A stretch of DNA of 64,000 nt. Source: Trematomus loennbergii. Its lineage: Eukaryota > Chordata > Actinopteri > Perciformes > Nototheniidae. This document shows, piece by piece, positions 10,900-20,348 of this stretch. The DNA lies in the NCBI GenBank assembly GCA_012861695.1, contig JAAOOA010000002.1, positions 19,767,803-19,831,802 on the forward strand, given 5' to 3'. The translations under genes were made by a program, and so were the position numbers. Under the pieces are notes generated by a model. That model did no database searches and had not been told where the DNA came from. It saw nothing but the letters and a program-made list of their open reading frames with translations. How positions within the stretch are numbered: the stretch's first letter is position 1; each line of letters opens with the position of its first letter.

Positions 10900-12490
10900 G
10901 TGACATTTTGAGCCCTGGAGGAATGCGAGGGCACTTTCCCGGTGACTCTACCCGATTTTGAGGCACTATTTGGGGGTATAATTTTTACATTTTGACCCCT
11001 TTCCACGGTTTTCACCAAAGTTGAGTTGGATGATTTCCTCCATGGAGGAATGTCAGGGGAGTCCGCGGGGGACTCTTGCGGGGTCATGAGGCACTATTCT
11101 GGGGTACAATTTTTCCATTTTGACCCCTTTCCCCGGTTCTCACCAAAGTTGAGTTGGATGATTTCCTCCATGGAGGAATGTCAGGGGAGTCCGCGGGGGA
11201 CTCTTGCTGGGTCATGAGGCACTATTCTGGGGTACAATTTTTCCATTTTGACCCCTTTCCCCGGTTCTCACCAAAGTTGAGTTGGATGATTTCCTCCATG
11301 GAGGAATGTCAGGGGAGTCCGCGGGGGACTCTTGCTGGGTCATGAGGCACTATTCTGGGGTACAATTTTTCCATTTTGACCCCTTTCCCCGGTTCTCACC
11401 AAAGTTGAGTTGGATGATTTCCTCCATGGAGGAATGTCAGGGGAGTCCGCGGGGGACTCTTGCTGGGTCATGAGGCACTATTCTGGGGTACAATTTTTCC
11501 ATTTTGACCCCTTTCCCCGGTTCTCACCAAAGTTGAGTTGGATGATTTCCTCCATGGAGGAATGTCAGGGGAGTCCGCGGGGGACTCTTGCTGGGTCATG
11601 AGGCACTATTCTGGGGTACAATTTTTCCATTTTGACCCCTTTCCCCGGTTCTCACCAAAGTTGAGTTGGATGATTTCCTCCATGGAGGAATGTCAGGGGA
11701 GTCCGCGGGGGACTCTTGCTGGGTCATGAGGCACTATTCTGGGGTACAATTTTTCCATTTTGACCCCTTTCCCCGGTTCTCACCAAAGTTGAGTTGGATG
11801 ATTTCCTCCATGGAGGAATGTCAGGGGAGTCCGCGGGGGACTCTTGCTGGGTCATGAGGCACTATTCTGGGGTACAATTTTTCCATTTTGACCCCTTTCC
11901 CCGGTTCTCACCAAAGTTGAGTTGGATGATTTCCTCCATGGAGGAATGTCAGGGGAGTCCGCGGGGGACTCTTGCTGGGTCATGAGGCACTATTCTGGGG
12001 TACAATTTTTCCATTTTGACCCCTTTCCCCGGTTCTCACCAAAGTTGAGTTGGATGATTTCCTCCATGGAGAATGTCAGGGGAGTCCGCGGGGGACTCTT
12101 GCTGGGTCATGAGGCACTATTCTGGGGTACAATTTTTCCATTTTGACCCCTTTCCCCGGTTCTCACCAAAGTTGAGTTGGATGATTTCCTCCATGGAGGA
12201 ATGTCAGGGGAGTCCGCGGGGGACTCTTGCGGGTCATGAGGCACTATTCTGGGGTACAATTTTTCCATTTTGACCCCTTTCCCCGGTTCTCACCAAAGTT
12301 GAGTTGGATGATTTCCTCCATGGAGGAATGTCAGGGGAGTCCGCGGGGGACTCTTGCGGGTCATGAGGCACTATTCTGGGGTACAATTTTTCCATTTTGA
12401 CCCCTTTCCCCGGTTCTCACCAAAGTTGAGTTGGATGATTTCCTCCATGGAGGAATGTCAGGGGAGTCCGCGGGGGACTCTTGCGGGGTC
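10900..12490 (+). repeat. Tandem array B, 128-bp units (copy 1)
   Basis: There are about 12 units of 128 bp, with starts 11026, 11154, 11282 and so on to about 12432, preceded by two diverged units. Each holds the 16-bp palindrome TTCCTCCATGGAGGAA, the imperfect palindrome GAGTCCGCGGGGGACTC and the spacer ATTTTGACCCCTTTCCCCGG. Because 128 is not a multiple of three, the recurring 63-codon frames are not a protein repeat. Confidence 0.95.
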
Positions 12491-13140
12491 ATGAGGCACT
12501 ATTTTCGGACACTTTTTTCACATTTTCCCCCCTTTTGCCCGGTTCTTTTTATTTTTCTTTTTTTCCTGTTTTGGCCCGTTTGACCCGGTTCCTTCTCCCG
12601 GGGGCACTGCCCGGTCCCGGGTGCCCCCCCAGGGCTCTAGTACAGCCGTTTCACCCCGTACGTTGACGGATTTTGACCATTTTTGCTGCGTTCTCCTCCT
12701 CCTCTCCTCTCCTCTCCTCTCTCCTCTCACTGATCGAATGGCAAACGTGACCCGCCATCGGAGGGCCTCCGCCGGCTGTTGGAAATCATGGAAGAATGTA
12801 TCCGCTCACCAAGCACTCTGAGTGGGCCTCATTTTGTGCCTCAAGACCCCCCAGCCTGGTTCTCCCAACACTTGGAGGAATGCGAGGGCACTTTTGCAGG
12901 TGACTCTACCCGATTATGAGGCACTATTTGGGGGTATAATTTTTACATTTTGACCCCTTTCCCCGGTTTTCACCAAAGTTGAGTTGGATGATTTCCACCA
13001 TGGAGGAATGTCAGGGGAGTCCGCGGGGGACTCCTGCGGGGTCATGAGGCACTGTTTTGGGGTATATTTTTTACATTTTGACCCCTTTCCCCGGTTCTCA
13101 CCAAAGTTGAGTGTGATGATTGCTGAGTCATGATGCACTT
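12491..13140 (+). other. Inter-array region of copy 1
   Basis: This holds a GC-rich stretch with CCCGGGGGCACTGCCCGG near 12598, a CTCCT-type simple repeat near 12692-12726, then a copy of the 10697-10850 segment (TTGGAAATCATGGAAGAATG onward) and two diverged array-B units. I see no gene. Confidence 0.6.
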
Positions 13141-13142
13141 TT

Positions 13143-13710
13143 TTGGGGGTACCTCATTATCAACACGGACTAGAGATGTCTCGGAGATGGCTCGGACCCC
13201 ACACCCTGGTTCTATGTAACCCTGGAGGAATGTCACATGAGTCGACAGGGGACTGCTGCTGGCTAATGAAGGACTATTTTGGGGTACATTTCCCCCATTA
13301 TCAACACGGACTAGAGATGTCTCGGAGATGGCTCGGACCCCACACCCTGGTTCTATGTAACCCTGGAGGAATGTCACATGAGTCGACAGGGGACTGCTGC
13401 TGGCTAATGAAGGACTATTTTGGGGTACATTTCCCCCATTATCAACACGGACTAGAGATGTCTCGGAGATGGCTCGGACCCCACACCCTGGTTCTATGTA
13501 ACCCTGGAGGAATGTCACATGAGTCGACAGGGGACTGCTGCTGGCTAATGAAGGACTATTTTGGGGTACATTTCCCCCATTATCAACATGGACTAGAGAT
13601 GTCTCGGAGATGGCTCGGACCCCACACCCTGGTTCTATGTAACCCTGGAGGAATGTCACATGAGTCGACAGGGGACTGCTGCTGGCTAATGAAGCACTAT
13701 TTCTGGGTAC
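13143..13710 (+). repeat. Tandem array C, 141-bp units (copy 1)
   Basis: There are four units of 141 bp containing CCCTGGAGGAATGTCACATG, GAGTCGACAGGGGACTG and ATTATCAACACGGACTAG. The length is a multiple of three and the unit lacks stops in one frame on each strand, so long frames are open in both directions. Copy 2 has six units and copy 3 four. The GGAGGAATG core and the GGGGTA segment relate it to array B. Confidence 0.9.
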
Positions 13711-13745
13711 TTTTTTTTCATTTTCACCCAAATTTCCCTGGATGA

Positions 13746-14137
13746 AATATTTTTTAGTTTTTTTTTGTTTTTAGCCCAGTTTTGGCCACAGCGTTGCCTG
13801 GAGGATAGGACCGAGATATGACAGACTCTCTGGCCGCCTCACAAGTCACTATTGTCGGACACTTTCTTTGCTTTACCCCGGTTCTATCACTCTTTCCTCC
13901 TTTGACCATACAACCCGTTTCCTGCTGGGGTGGTGCCTGGTTCCGGGGTACCCCAAACCCTCTCATGGTCGGGGCACCATGTATGGATGCATCGGACCCA
14001 ATGTTGCCATCACCAGCCCCGCGTTGGTGCGGAAGTGGGACCATCTGACCCGGTGGTAACCCAATACTTCCCTTCGTCCATGCACCATGAATTGATGCAT
14101 CGGACCCAGTGTCGCAACCACCGCTCACGCTAACGCA
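13746..14137 (+). other. Region upstream of the recombinase gene, copy 1
   Basis: A T-rich run is followed by GC-rich sequence with two diverged repeats around GGATGCATCGGACCCAATG (about 13983) and TTGATGCATCGGACCCAGTG (about 14091). This region directly precedes the TATA box and may be the promoter-proximal part. Overlapping short frames on both strands look fortuitous. Confidence 0.4.
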
Positions 14138-14143
14138 TATAAA
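14138..14143 (+). promoter_or_regulatory. TATA box of the recombinase gene, copy 1
   Basis: TATAAA occurs 36 bases before the first in-frame ATG (14179) and 54 bases before the second (14197). With a start site 25-30 bases downstream, transcription would begin about 14165-14173, leaving a 5' leader of only about 6-30 bases. Confidence 0.5.
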
Positions 14144-14178
14144 CGGAGAACTATAACATCATTTTGATCAAATTCATT

Positions 14179-16938
14179 ATGTGTGTTTCAGTAAGGATGT
14201 CATCTGAATGCCCGGTGTGCAGACTCTTCTATCTGGCATTGAACAAACACCTTAAGCACAAGCATGCAGTGCGGAACTTGGAGGAGAGGGGAATCCTCCT
14301 GAAAATAGCCAGTGGAAGGATAAATGTTCGGACCAAACCCTGTCCCATCGCTGGGTGTTCGTACGCTGGGAAGAGACTGGACCGTCATGTAAAACATGAC
14401 CACCCTGAGTTGTCCCGACATGAGGCACAGCAGGTCATGGCAAGGCTGAAGCATAGTGTGGCACTGCAGTTGCTCCATGACCTCCGTGAGACTAACCCCA
14501 TCATTGGAATGGCTACATCATTGGATATAGACAATGAGGGGGAATACCCCGGGCACCCTCCACCCTTCTCCCCACATACCGAGTGTGACAACGAGGACTG
14601 CAGGCAGGTGATGCTGGAAAATGTGGCATTGAGGGCTCAGAAGGATGCCCTCAATGATGAGGTGAAGACCCTGCGCTCCAGGCTGAAAAAGGAGCTAAAA
14701 CCCAGGAAGCAGAGTGCTGCTGTTCTTGAGGAAGAGGACGAATGTATACGATTTAAGGGCCTGGCAATCCCAAGTACCTCCGGCATAAACACAGTAGCCT
14801 CAGGCAGCAATACCCCTGTGAAGACCCCGGTGAAGACTGTCATGCAGTCCCCAGTAACCTCCGGTAGCGGGACCCCTGTGAAGACCCCGGTGAAGACTGT
14901 CATGCATTCCCCAGTAACCTCCGGTAGCGGGACCCCTGTGAAGACCCCGGTGAAGACTGTCATGCATTCCCCAGTAACCTCCGGTAGCGGGACCCCTGTG
15001 AAGACCCCGGTGAAGACTGTCATGCATTCCCCAGTAACCTCCGGTAGCGGGACCCCTGTGAGGAGCCCGGTGAAGACTGTCATGCTTGCAGTAGCCTCCG
15101 GTGGGAAGACACCGGTAAAGAACCCTGTGAAGAGCCAAGTGAAGACTGTAATGCTTGCAGTAGCCTCCGGTGGAAAGAGACCGGTCAAGAACCCTGTGAA
15201 GAGCCCAGTGAAGACTGTCATATTACCAGTTTCCTCCGGTAGCGAGACGCCTGTGAAGACCCCGGTGGAAACTGTCATGTTTGCAGTAGCCTCCGGTAGC
15301 GAGACCCCTGTGAAGACCCCGGTGGAAACTGTCATGTTTGCAGTAGCCTCCGGTAGCGAGACCCCTGTGAAGACCCCGGTGGAAACTGTCATGTTTGCAG
15401 TAGCCTCCGGTAGCGAGACCCCTGTGAAGACCCCGGTGGAAACTGTCATGTTTGCAGTAGCCTCCGGTAGCGAGACCCCTGTATGCCGGAAGACCCGTGC
15501 CTCTAAGCTGGCTAATGACTTGCCCTCTCCCTCAAATTACTGGTCCACTGGGTGTGGACGGGGGAATACCATGCGTGAAATCACGTTGCCTAGAAGCATG
15601 GAGGCGTACCTTCAGACATACTTGGATCATTGTTTGGGTGTCGCTCCGACAGTAAAACAGAAAGACAATGTTGTGTCGAAGATCAGCCGGATAAAGAACT
15701 TCATAGTATACATGGCCCATGGTGTTAACCGCCTGTCAGACTGGCTGTTCCTAAGAAACATGAAGATGATCCGTGGCTGGAGCGAGTATATTGTAAAGCC
15801 GGGCCGGGCAGTCACAACATCAGAGTTCTTCCTGAAGAATGTGCACCAGTTCATGGGGTACATGTCTGAGTCAAAGCCCCGGGGGTGCAAGCTCACCCAG
15901 TCTGATATGACCCACATAATGAGAGAGGTGAAAGCCAACATGAAACACTTGAATAAGGCAGTCACTCTACATCAGTTTAAGGTGAAGAGGAACAAACTGG
16001 ATCGTCTGCCGAGCCAGGCGGAGCTTCTCGCCGCCATGGCGGCCGCTGAGAAGCGCATCCCGGAGCTCCTCGACCTGATGGCCGGCACGCCGACCTCAAC
16101 CACCCAGAAGCTTCTCTATGGCTATCTCACCCTCCATTGGAGCCTCCTGTATGGCCACCGTACGGGCGTGTACGCAAACATGAAAAACAGTGAGGTCTTA
16201 GAGGCAGCCATAAGGGGAACTGCTGAGGGCTACATCATCCATGTGCAGGATCACAAGACGGCCAAGACATATGGCGAAGCACAGCTGGCGCTTACAGTAG
16301 AGGAGTTTAGCTGGGTCATGCGGTGGATGGGGATTAAAAAGGTATTGCTGGGTCCTCAGAATGAATTCTTCCTTTTCACAAGGGGGAATCGGGCCTCCAA
16401 GAACCTGAACGCTCACTTGAAGAGGGCATGGGCTGATGCTGGGCTAGAAACAGCCGTCACCTTCACAATCCTGCGCACTGCCCTGGCTGACAATATCAAG
16501 CATCACCAAGATCCAGAAAGCCGGTCGATTCTCGCCAGGTTTATGTGTCACGACGTAACCACGGCGGACCGGTTCTACGCGAATGCGCCGGGAATAAAGG
16601 AGGCATTGAGAATCCGCTCCATGTTCAGGGCGTCATCAGATGCGGCAGCAGCTGCATCATCATCAGAAGGATGTCTACCGCTGTCAGATGGGGAGACCTC
16701 CGAAGAGGGCTGCTATAACAGCACTGCTCCATCATCTCCATCATCTCCATCATCTTCACCTGATGGGTCATTGGAGCGGCAGCAGCAGCGGAAGCGGAAG
16801 CGGGAGGGAAAGAGGCCAATGAAGTCGGGACCGGGGCTGGTTGACACTCCTGATGATGGGGCAGGGGCCGTGGACTCAACCTGTTTGCCCTGGTGCACCG
16901 TAAGAATTAGACGCCTTTGGTCCCCTGAATCCCGCTAA
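14179..16938 (+). CDS. Zinc-finger tyrosine recombinase, copy 1
   Basis: The ATG at 14179 gives 919 residues; a second in-frame ATG at 14197 (also purine at -3) is as likely given the TATA position. Residues 12-29 and 55-75 are C2H2-like fingers (CPVC..H....H; CPIAGC..H....H). About 143-175 looks like a coiled coil. About 205-435 is a run of 19-20 residue repeats with TPVKTPVK. From about 465 to 815 lies a domain with R661 (GHRTG), K693 (DHKTA), TILR ending at R766, H791 (MCHD) and Y800 (DRFY), the catalytic set of tyrosine recombinases. A basic RKRKR cluster near 871 is a likely nuclear signal. The protein is inferred to cut and join element ends. It is intronless and the sole gene of the element. 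Family recall suggests Crypton-like, unproved. Confidence 0.85.
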   Translation: MCVSVRMSSECPVCRLFYLALNKHLKHKHAVRNLEERGILLKIASGRINVRTKPCPIAGCSYAGKRLDRHVKHDHPELSRHEAQQVMARLKHSVALQLLHDLRETNPIIGMATSLDIDNEGEYPGHPPPFSPHTECDNEDCRQVMLENVALRAQKDALNDEVKTLRSRLKKELKPRKQSAAVLEEEDECIRFKGLAIPSTSGINTVASGSNTPVKTPVKTVMQSPVTSGSGTPVKTPVKTVMHSPVTSGSGTPVKTPVKTVMHSPVTSGSGTPVKTPVKTVMHSPVTSGSGTPVRSPVKTVMLAVASGGKTPVKNPVKSQVKTVMLAVASGGKRPVKNPVKSPVKTVILPVSSGSETPVKTPVETVMFAVASGSETPVKTPVETVMFAVASGSETPVKTPVETVMFAVASGSETPVKTPVETVMFAVASGSETPVCRKTRASKLANDLPSPSNYWSTGCGRGNTMREITLPRSMEAYLQTYLDHCLGVAPTVKQKDNVVSKISRIKNFIVYMAHGVNRLSDWLFLRNMKMIRGWSEYIVKPGRAVTTSEFFLKNVHQFMGYMSESKPRGCKLTQSDMTHIMREVKANMKHLNKAVTLHQFKVKRNKLDRLPSQAELLAAMAAAEKRIPELLDLMAGTPTSTTQKLLYGYLTLHWSLLYGHRTGVYANMKNSEVLEAAIRGTAEGYIIHVQDHKTAKTYGEAQLALTVEEFSWVMRWMGIKKVLLGPQNEFFLFTRGNRASKNLNAHLKRAWADAGLETAVTFTILRTALADNIKHHQDPESRSILARFMCHDVTTADRFYANAPGIKEALRIRSMFRASSDAAAAASSSEGCLPLSDGETSEEGCYNSTAPSSPSSPSSSPDGSLERQQQRKRKREGKRPMKSGPGLVDTPDDGAGAVDSTCLPWCTVRIRRLWSPESR

Positions 16939-16944
16939 ACATAT

Positions 16945-17395
16945 GGGCATACATTTTGTTAATAGTGCAACACCTCCAGGGCGCATAACTGCAGTTTACA
17001 AGCCAGGGAAGGTGCCAGAATCCTGGGCATACATTTTGTTAATAGTGCAACACCTCCAGGGCGCATAACTGCAGTTTACAAGCCAGGGAAGGTGCCAGAA
17101 TCCTGGGCATACATTTTGTTAATAGTGCAACACCTCCAGGGCGCATAACTGCAGTTTACAAGCCAGGGAAGGTGCCAGAATCCTGGGCATACATTTTGTT
17201 AATAGTGCAACACCTCCAGGGCGCATAACTGCAGTTTACAAGCCAGGGAAGGTGCCAGAATCCTGGGCATACATTTTGTTAATAGTGCAACACCTCCAGG
17301 GCGCATAACTGCAGTTTACAAGCCAGGGAAGGTGCCAGAATCCTGGGCATACATTTTGTTAATAGTGCAACACCTCCAGGGCGCATAACTGCACT
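16945..17395 (+). repeat. Tandem array D, 80-bp units behind the gene (copy 1)
   Basis: Exactly 80-bp units start at 16945, 17025, 17105, 17185, 17265 and 17345 with GGGCATACATTTTGTTAATA, the last one partial. Each contains TACAAGCCAGGGAAGGTGCC and CCTCCAGGGCGCATAACTGC. The array starts 6 bases after the stop codon, so it would form the 3' untranslated region. Copy 2 has 3-4 units and copy 3 about four. Confidence 0.95.
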
Positions 17396-17548
17396 TTAAA
17401 ACGTAGGTTAAGAAATTTAGTAGTACTGTTATAGCAGCAGTAGTACGTGTAAATAGTTGATGTTTTAGTCTGTGTGTACTGTCATGTTTGTTACTGTAAA
17501 TAGTTGATGTTTTAGGGTGTGTGGTTGATGTTTTAGGGTGTGTGTTCA

Positions 17549-17554
17549 AATAAA
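17549..17554 (+). promoter_or_regulatory. Candidate polyadenylation signal, copy 1
   Basis: AATAAA lies about 610 bp after the stop codon, after array D and a TGATGTTTTAG repeat, and is followed by an A-rich stretch. The same signal is kept in copy 2 (28799-28804) and copy 3 (34435-34440, minus). Confidence 0.5.
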
Positions 17555-17699
17555 ATTAAAAATTAAAAAAAAACAATAACCTTGATGGTTACCAGGGGCA
17601 GATAAAGTGCCACTTTCCATCAGCACCGGGGTGCTGAACCCTGTGATGAGCGCTCAAGTGTTGGCGGAGGAGGTGTAAGCCAGAGGAGGGTGAACAAAA

Positions 17700-18060
17700 G
17701 TTAAAGTGTTTGAACCTCCAGCCCAGAAGGGGGGTGGTGGTGCCGTGAAGAAGGCCGACTATGGATGCTGATGGGCGGACATAGAAGCACCACAAAATCC
17801 ACCCCCTTTAGGGTCACCAGGGGCACGAGAATACCCTCAACAGAAGGGGTGGTGGTGCCGTGAAGAAGGCCGACTATGGATGCTGATGGGCGGACATAGA
17901 AGCACCACAAAATCCACCCCCTTTAGGGTCACCAGGGGCACGAGAATACCCTCAACAGAAGGGGTGGTGGTGACGTGAAGAAGGCCGACTATGGATGCTG
18001 ATGGGCGGACATAGAAGCACCACAAAATCCACCCCCTTTAGGGTCACCAGGGGCACGAGG
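17700..18060 (+). repeat. Tandem array E, about 115-bp units (copy 1)
   Basis: There are three units around GGGGTGGTGGTGCCGTGAAG, GACATAGAAGCACCACAAAA and TTTAGGGTCACCAGGGGCAC. Three units are also present in copies 2 and 3. Confidence 0.9.
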
Positions 18061-18139
18061 TTCTGGTGGGTGTGAATACCTGTGTTTAGTCCGTGGGGGA
18101 GTGCTTAAGTCTGGGGGCCCGGGGACTCAGGGTGTGCAA

Positions 18140-18760
18140 GGTTATGGAGGTCCCACTGTTATGGGGACATGCTGGAGGTCATGAGTCCGTCCTTCGGGGC
18201 TCTGTGAGCGGGCAAAAAGAGGTGATTTTCCCCTGGTCTCTGCTGGAGCTGTGAAATGCACAGAGTCCCACTGTTAGGGAGTCATCCTGGAGGTCTCTAG
18301 CCCGTCTTTCGGTGCTCTGTGAGCGGGCAGAGAGAGGTGATTTTCCCCTGGTCTCTGCTGGAGCTGTGAAATGCACAGAGTCCCACTGTTAGGGAGTCAT
18401 CCTGGAGGTCTCTAGCCCGTCTTTCGGTGCTCTGTGAGCGGGCAGAGAGAGGTGATTTTCCCCTGGTCTCTGCTGGAGCTGTGAAATGCACAGAGTCCCA
18501 CTGTTAGGGAGTCATCCTGGAGGTCTTTAGTCCGTCTTTCGGTGCTCTGTGAGCGGGCAGAGAGAGGTGATTTTCCCCTGGTCTCTGCTGGAGCTGTGAA
18601 ATGCACAGAGTCCCACTGTTAGGGATCCATCCTGGAGGTCATGAGTCCGTACTTTGGGGGTCTGTGAGCGGGCACAGACAGGTGATTTTCCCCTGGTCTC
18701 TCCTGGAGCTGTGAAATAACCAGAGTCCCACTGTTAGGGACTTCTGCTGGAGGTCTCCTG
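18140..18760 (+). repeat. Tandem array F, about 115-bp units (copy 1)
   Basis: About five units contain CACTGTTAGGGAGTCATCCT, TGTGAGCGGGCAGAGAGAGG and CTGGTCTCTGCTGGAGCTGT. Diverged units recur at about 19140-19385. Confidence 0.9.
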
Positions 18761-19560
18761 CATTTAAACAGATTCACCAGTTTCTAACAAGACTTTAGCC
18801 CCGATCAGAGCCCTGTTTTCTGGGTAAGACAGCGAGGTGCTGTACCCTGGGTGTCTGGCTCTCTGAGACCCTGCTAAAAGCAGTGTCTCTGCTGCCTGCA
18901 TTTAAACAGATTCACCAGTTTCTAACAAGACTTTAGCCCCGATCAGAGCCCTGTTTTCTCAAATCGTATTTTCAGAATCTGACCCTCTGCCGTAACTCCG
19001 CTCCCCGAGGTCCTAGAGATTCGCCGATGGTACCGTTGGATGCGGGGTACGTGTAAATGGGGGGGTAGAGAAAAAGCCTGAACCGAACAGAGCTTGTTAT
19101 CAAAAGTTATGGATTAGTAGCAATATTTCACAATGGAGCTCTCCAGGGTGCTGGAGGTAATTAGTCCGTCTTTCGGTGCTCTTTGAGCGGGCAGAGAGAG
19201 GTGATTTTCACGGTCTCCGCCCTGGAGGTCTGAAATACAGTCCCACTGTTAGGAGGCCATGCTGGAGGTCATGAGTCCGTACTTTGGGGGTCTGTGAGCG
19301 GGCACAGACAGGTGATTTTCCCCTGGTCTCTCCTGGAGCTGTGAAATAACCAGAGACCCACTGTTAGGGACTTCTGCTGGAGGTCTCCTGCATTTAAACA
19401 GATTCACCAGTTTCTAACATTACTTTAGCCCTGATCAGTGCCCTGTTTTCTGGGTAAGACAGCGAGGTGCTGTACCCTGGGTGTCTGGCTCTCTGAGACC
19501 CCGCTAAAAGCAGTGTCTCTGCTGCCTGCATTTAAACAGATTCACCAGTTTCTAACAAGA
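18761..19560 (+). repeat. Array G (about 138-bp units) with intervening single-copy block (copy 1)
   Basis: Units around CATTTAAACAGATTCACCAG and GGGTAAGACAGCGAGGTGCT occur at about 18760-18960 and again at 19388-19560. Between them is a block (about 18960-19140) with GATTCGCCGATGGTACCGTT that occurs once per intact copy, then array-F-like units. Copy 2 has more units before the block. Confidence 0.85.
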
Positions 19561-19884
19561 CTTTACAACTGCAGTTTACAAGCCAGGGAAGGGGCCAGAA
19601 TCCTGGGTATACATTTTGTAAATAGTGCAATACCTCCAAGGCGCATAACTGCAGTTTACAAGCCAGGGAAGATGCCTGAATCCTGGGGTAAACATTGTTT
19701 AATTGTTTAAGTGTTTTTAAATGTATGGAACAGTGTTTTGTCTCTTTCAAAACTCTCCCGTCATTGGCCGGATACATGGGGACGATTTTATATTGACTAT
19801 GACCGTTACTATTCCAGTGAGACGAAGTACGTCCAGTGACGGGAGTGATCCCATGTTAATTTTGTCCGAAAACCAGAGCATTCC
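19561..19884 (+). repeat. 3' subterminal region of copy 1
   Basis: This holds two more 80-bp-type units (about 19565-19690), the second reading TACAAGCCAGGGAAGATGCC then TGAATCC, the reverse complement of the 5' subterminal sequence at 7462. A 200-bp unique tail follows and ends GAGCATTCC just before the core. ACGTCCAGTGACGGGAG at 19829-19845 matches ACGTCC-N5-CGGGAG at 7398-7414. Confidence 0.75.
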
Positions 19885-19889
19885 CTTAT
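19885..19889 (+). other. Shared core CTTAT between copies 1 and 2
   Basis: A single CTTAT separates the 3' end of copy 1 (GAGCATTCC) from the 5' start of copy 2 (CCCTCTTAGG). Around it, ACCAGAG (19872-19878) and CTCTTAGGT (19892-19900) form an imperfect inverted repeat, as expected of a joined-end recombination site. Confidence 0.65.
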
Positions 19890-20084
19890 CCCTCTTAGGT
19901 GCCTTGCAAACAATGGACGTCCGCTCTCGGGAGCGTCGGAGTGGTGCGGTCACCCTAAGTGACAGACCTAAAGTATCCGGGATTCAGGCATCTTCCCTGG
20001 CTTGTACATTTTTGGTGATGCGCCCTGGAGATATCAGCCTATTTTTAACAACTTTTCCCAGCTTTTCAAACATTTATTCCGGGG

Positions 20085-20207
20085 TTTTAGCCAGTCATTT
20101 TGCAAGAAATCATTTAACATTAACGGTCTCCTGAAAAAGCACATATTCTGTGCATTTTCAGGAGAGCGTCTATGTTAAATAATTTCGTGCAAAATGACTG
20201 TCTAAAA
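20085..20207. repeat. Long imperfect hairpin near the 5' end of copy 2
   Basis: Same structure as at 7566-7688, offset by exactly 12519 bases and apparently identical. Confidence 0.75.
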
Positions 20208-20348
20208 CTCTCTTCCAGACATTTAAAAATACTTTCCCCGACCATTTAAACATTATTTCTGGGTGGTAAAGTGCAGTTAAGCGGCCTGGAGGTATTATAC
20301 TATTTCAAACAACTTTTCCCCGCCTTTCAAAGACTTATTCCTGGGTAC

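Larger units (their letters stand above)
7371..19884 (+). mobile_element. Unrecognised tyrosine-recombinase element, copy 1
   Basis: The left boundary follows CTTAT (7366-7370), and the body begins CCCTCTTAGGTGCCTTGC. The right boundary is the next CTTAT (19885-19889), after which the same start recurs. Boundaries are set by comparing copies 1, 2 and 3. The element has no terminal inverted repeats. It contains one gene (14179-16938) and several tandem repeat families: about 11 units of a TGAGTCAGC-bearing repeat, 12 of a 128-bp repeat, 4 of a 141-bp repeat, 5-6 of an 80-bp repeat and others. It interrupts the retroviral remnant. I do not recognise a named family; the gene suggests a Crypton-like tyrosine recombinase transposon. 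Confidence 0.75.

Noticed and set aside
11026..12273. Series of identical 63-codon frames
   Set aside because: They restart every 128 bp because of the tandem repeat, which is not a multiple of three. There is no continuous protein.
7830..13710. CRISPR-like regularly spaced repeats
   Set aside because: The whole units repeat without unique spacers, there are no cas genes, and the DNA is vertebrate. These are tandem satellites.
13754..14133. Possible small gene upstream of the recombinase on either strand
   Set aside because: Several overlapping frames of similar length are open on both strands of a GC-rich segment with internal repeats. None has a domain or a distinct start context.
14637..15449. 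270-codon minus-strand frame opposite the recombinase repeats
   Set aside because: It is the antisense of the stop-free 57- and 60-bp coding repeats and has no domain or start context of its own.
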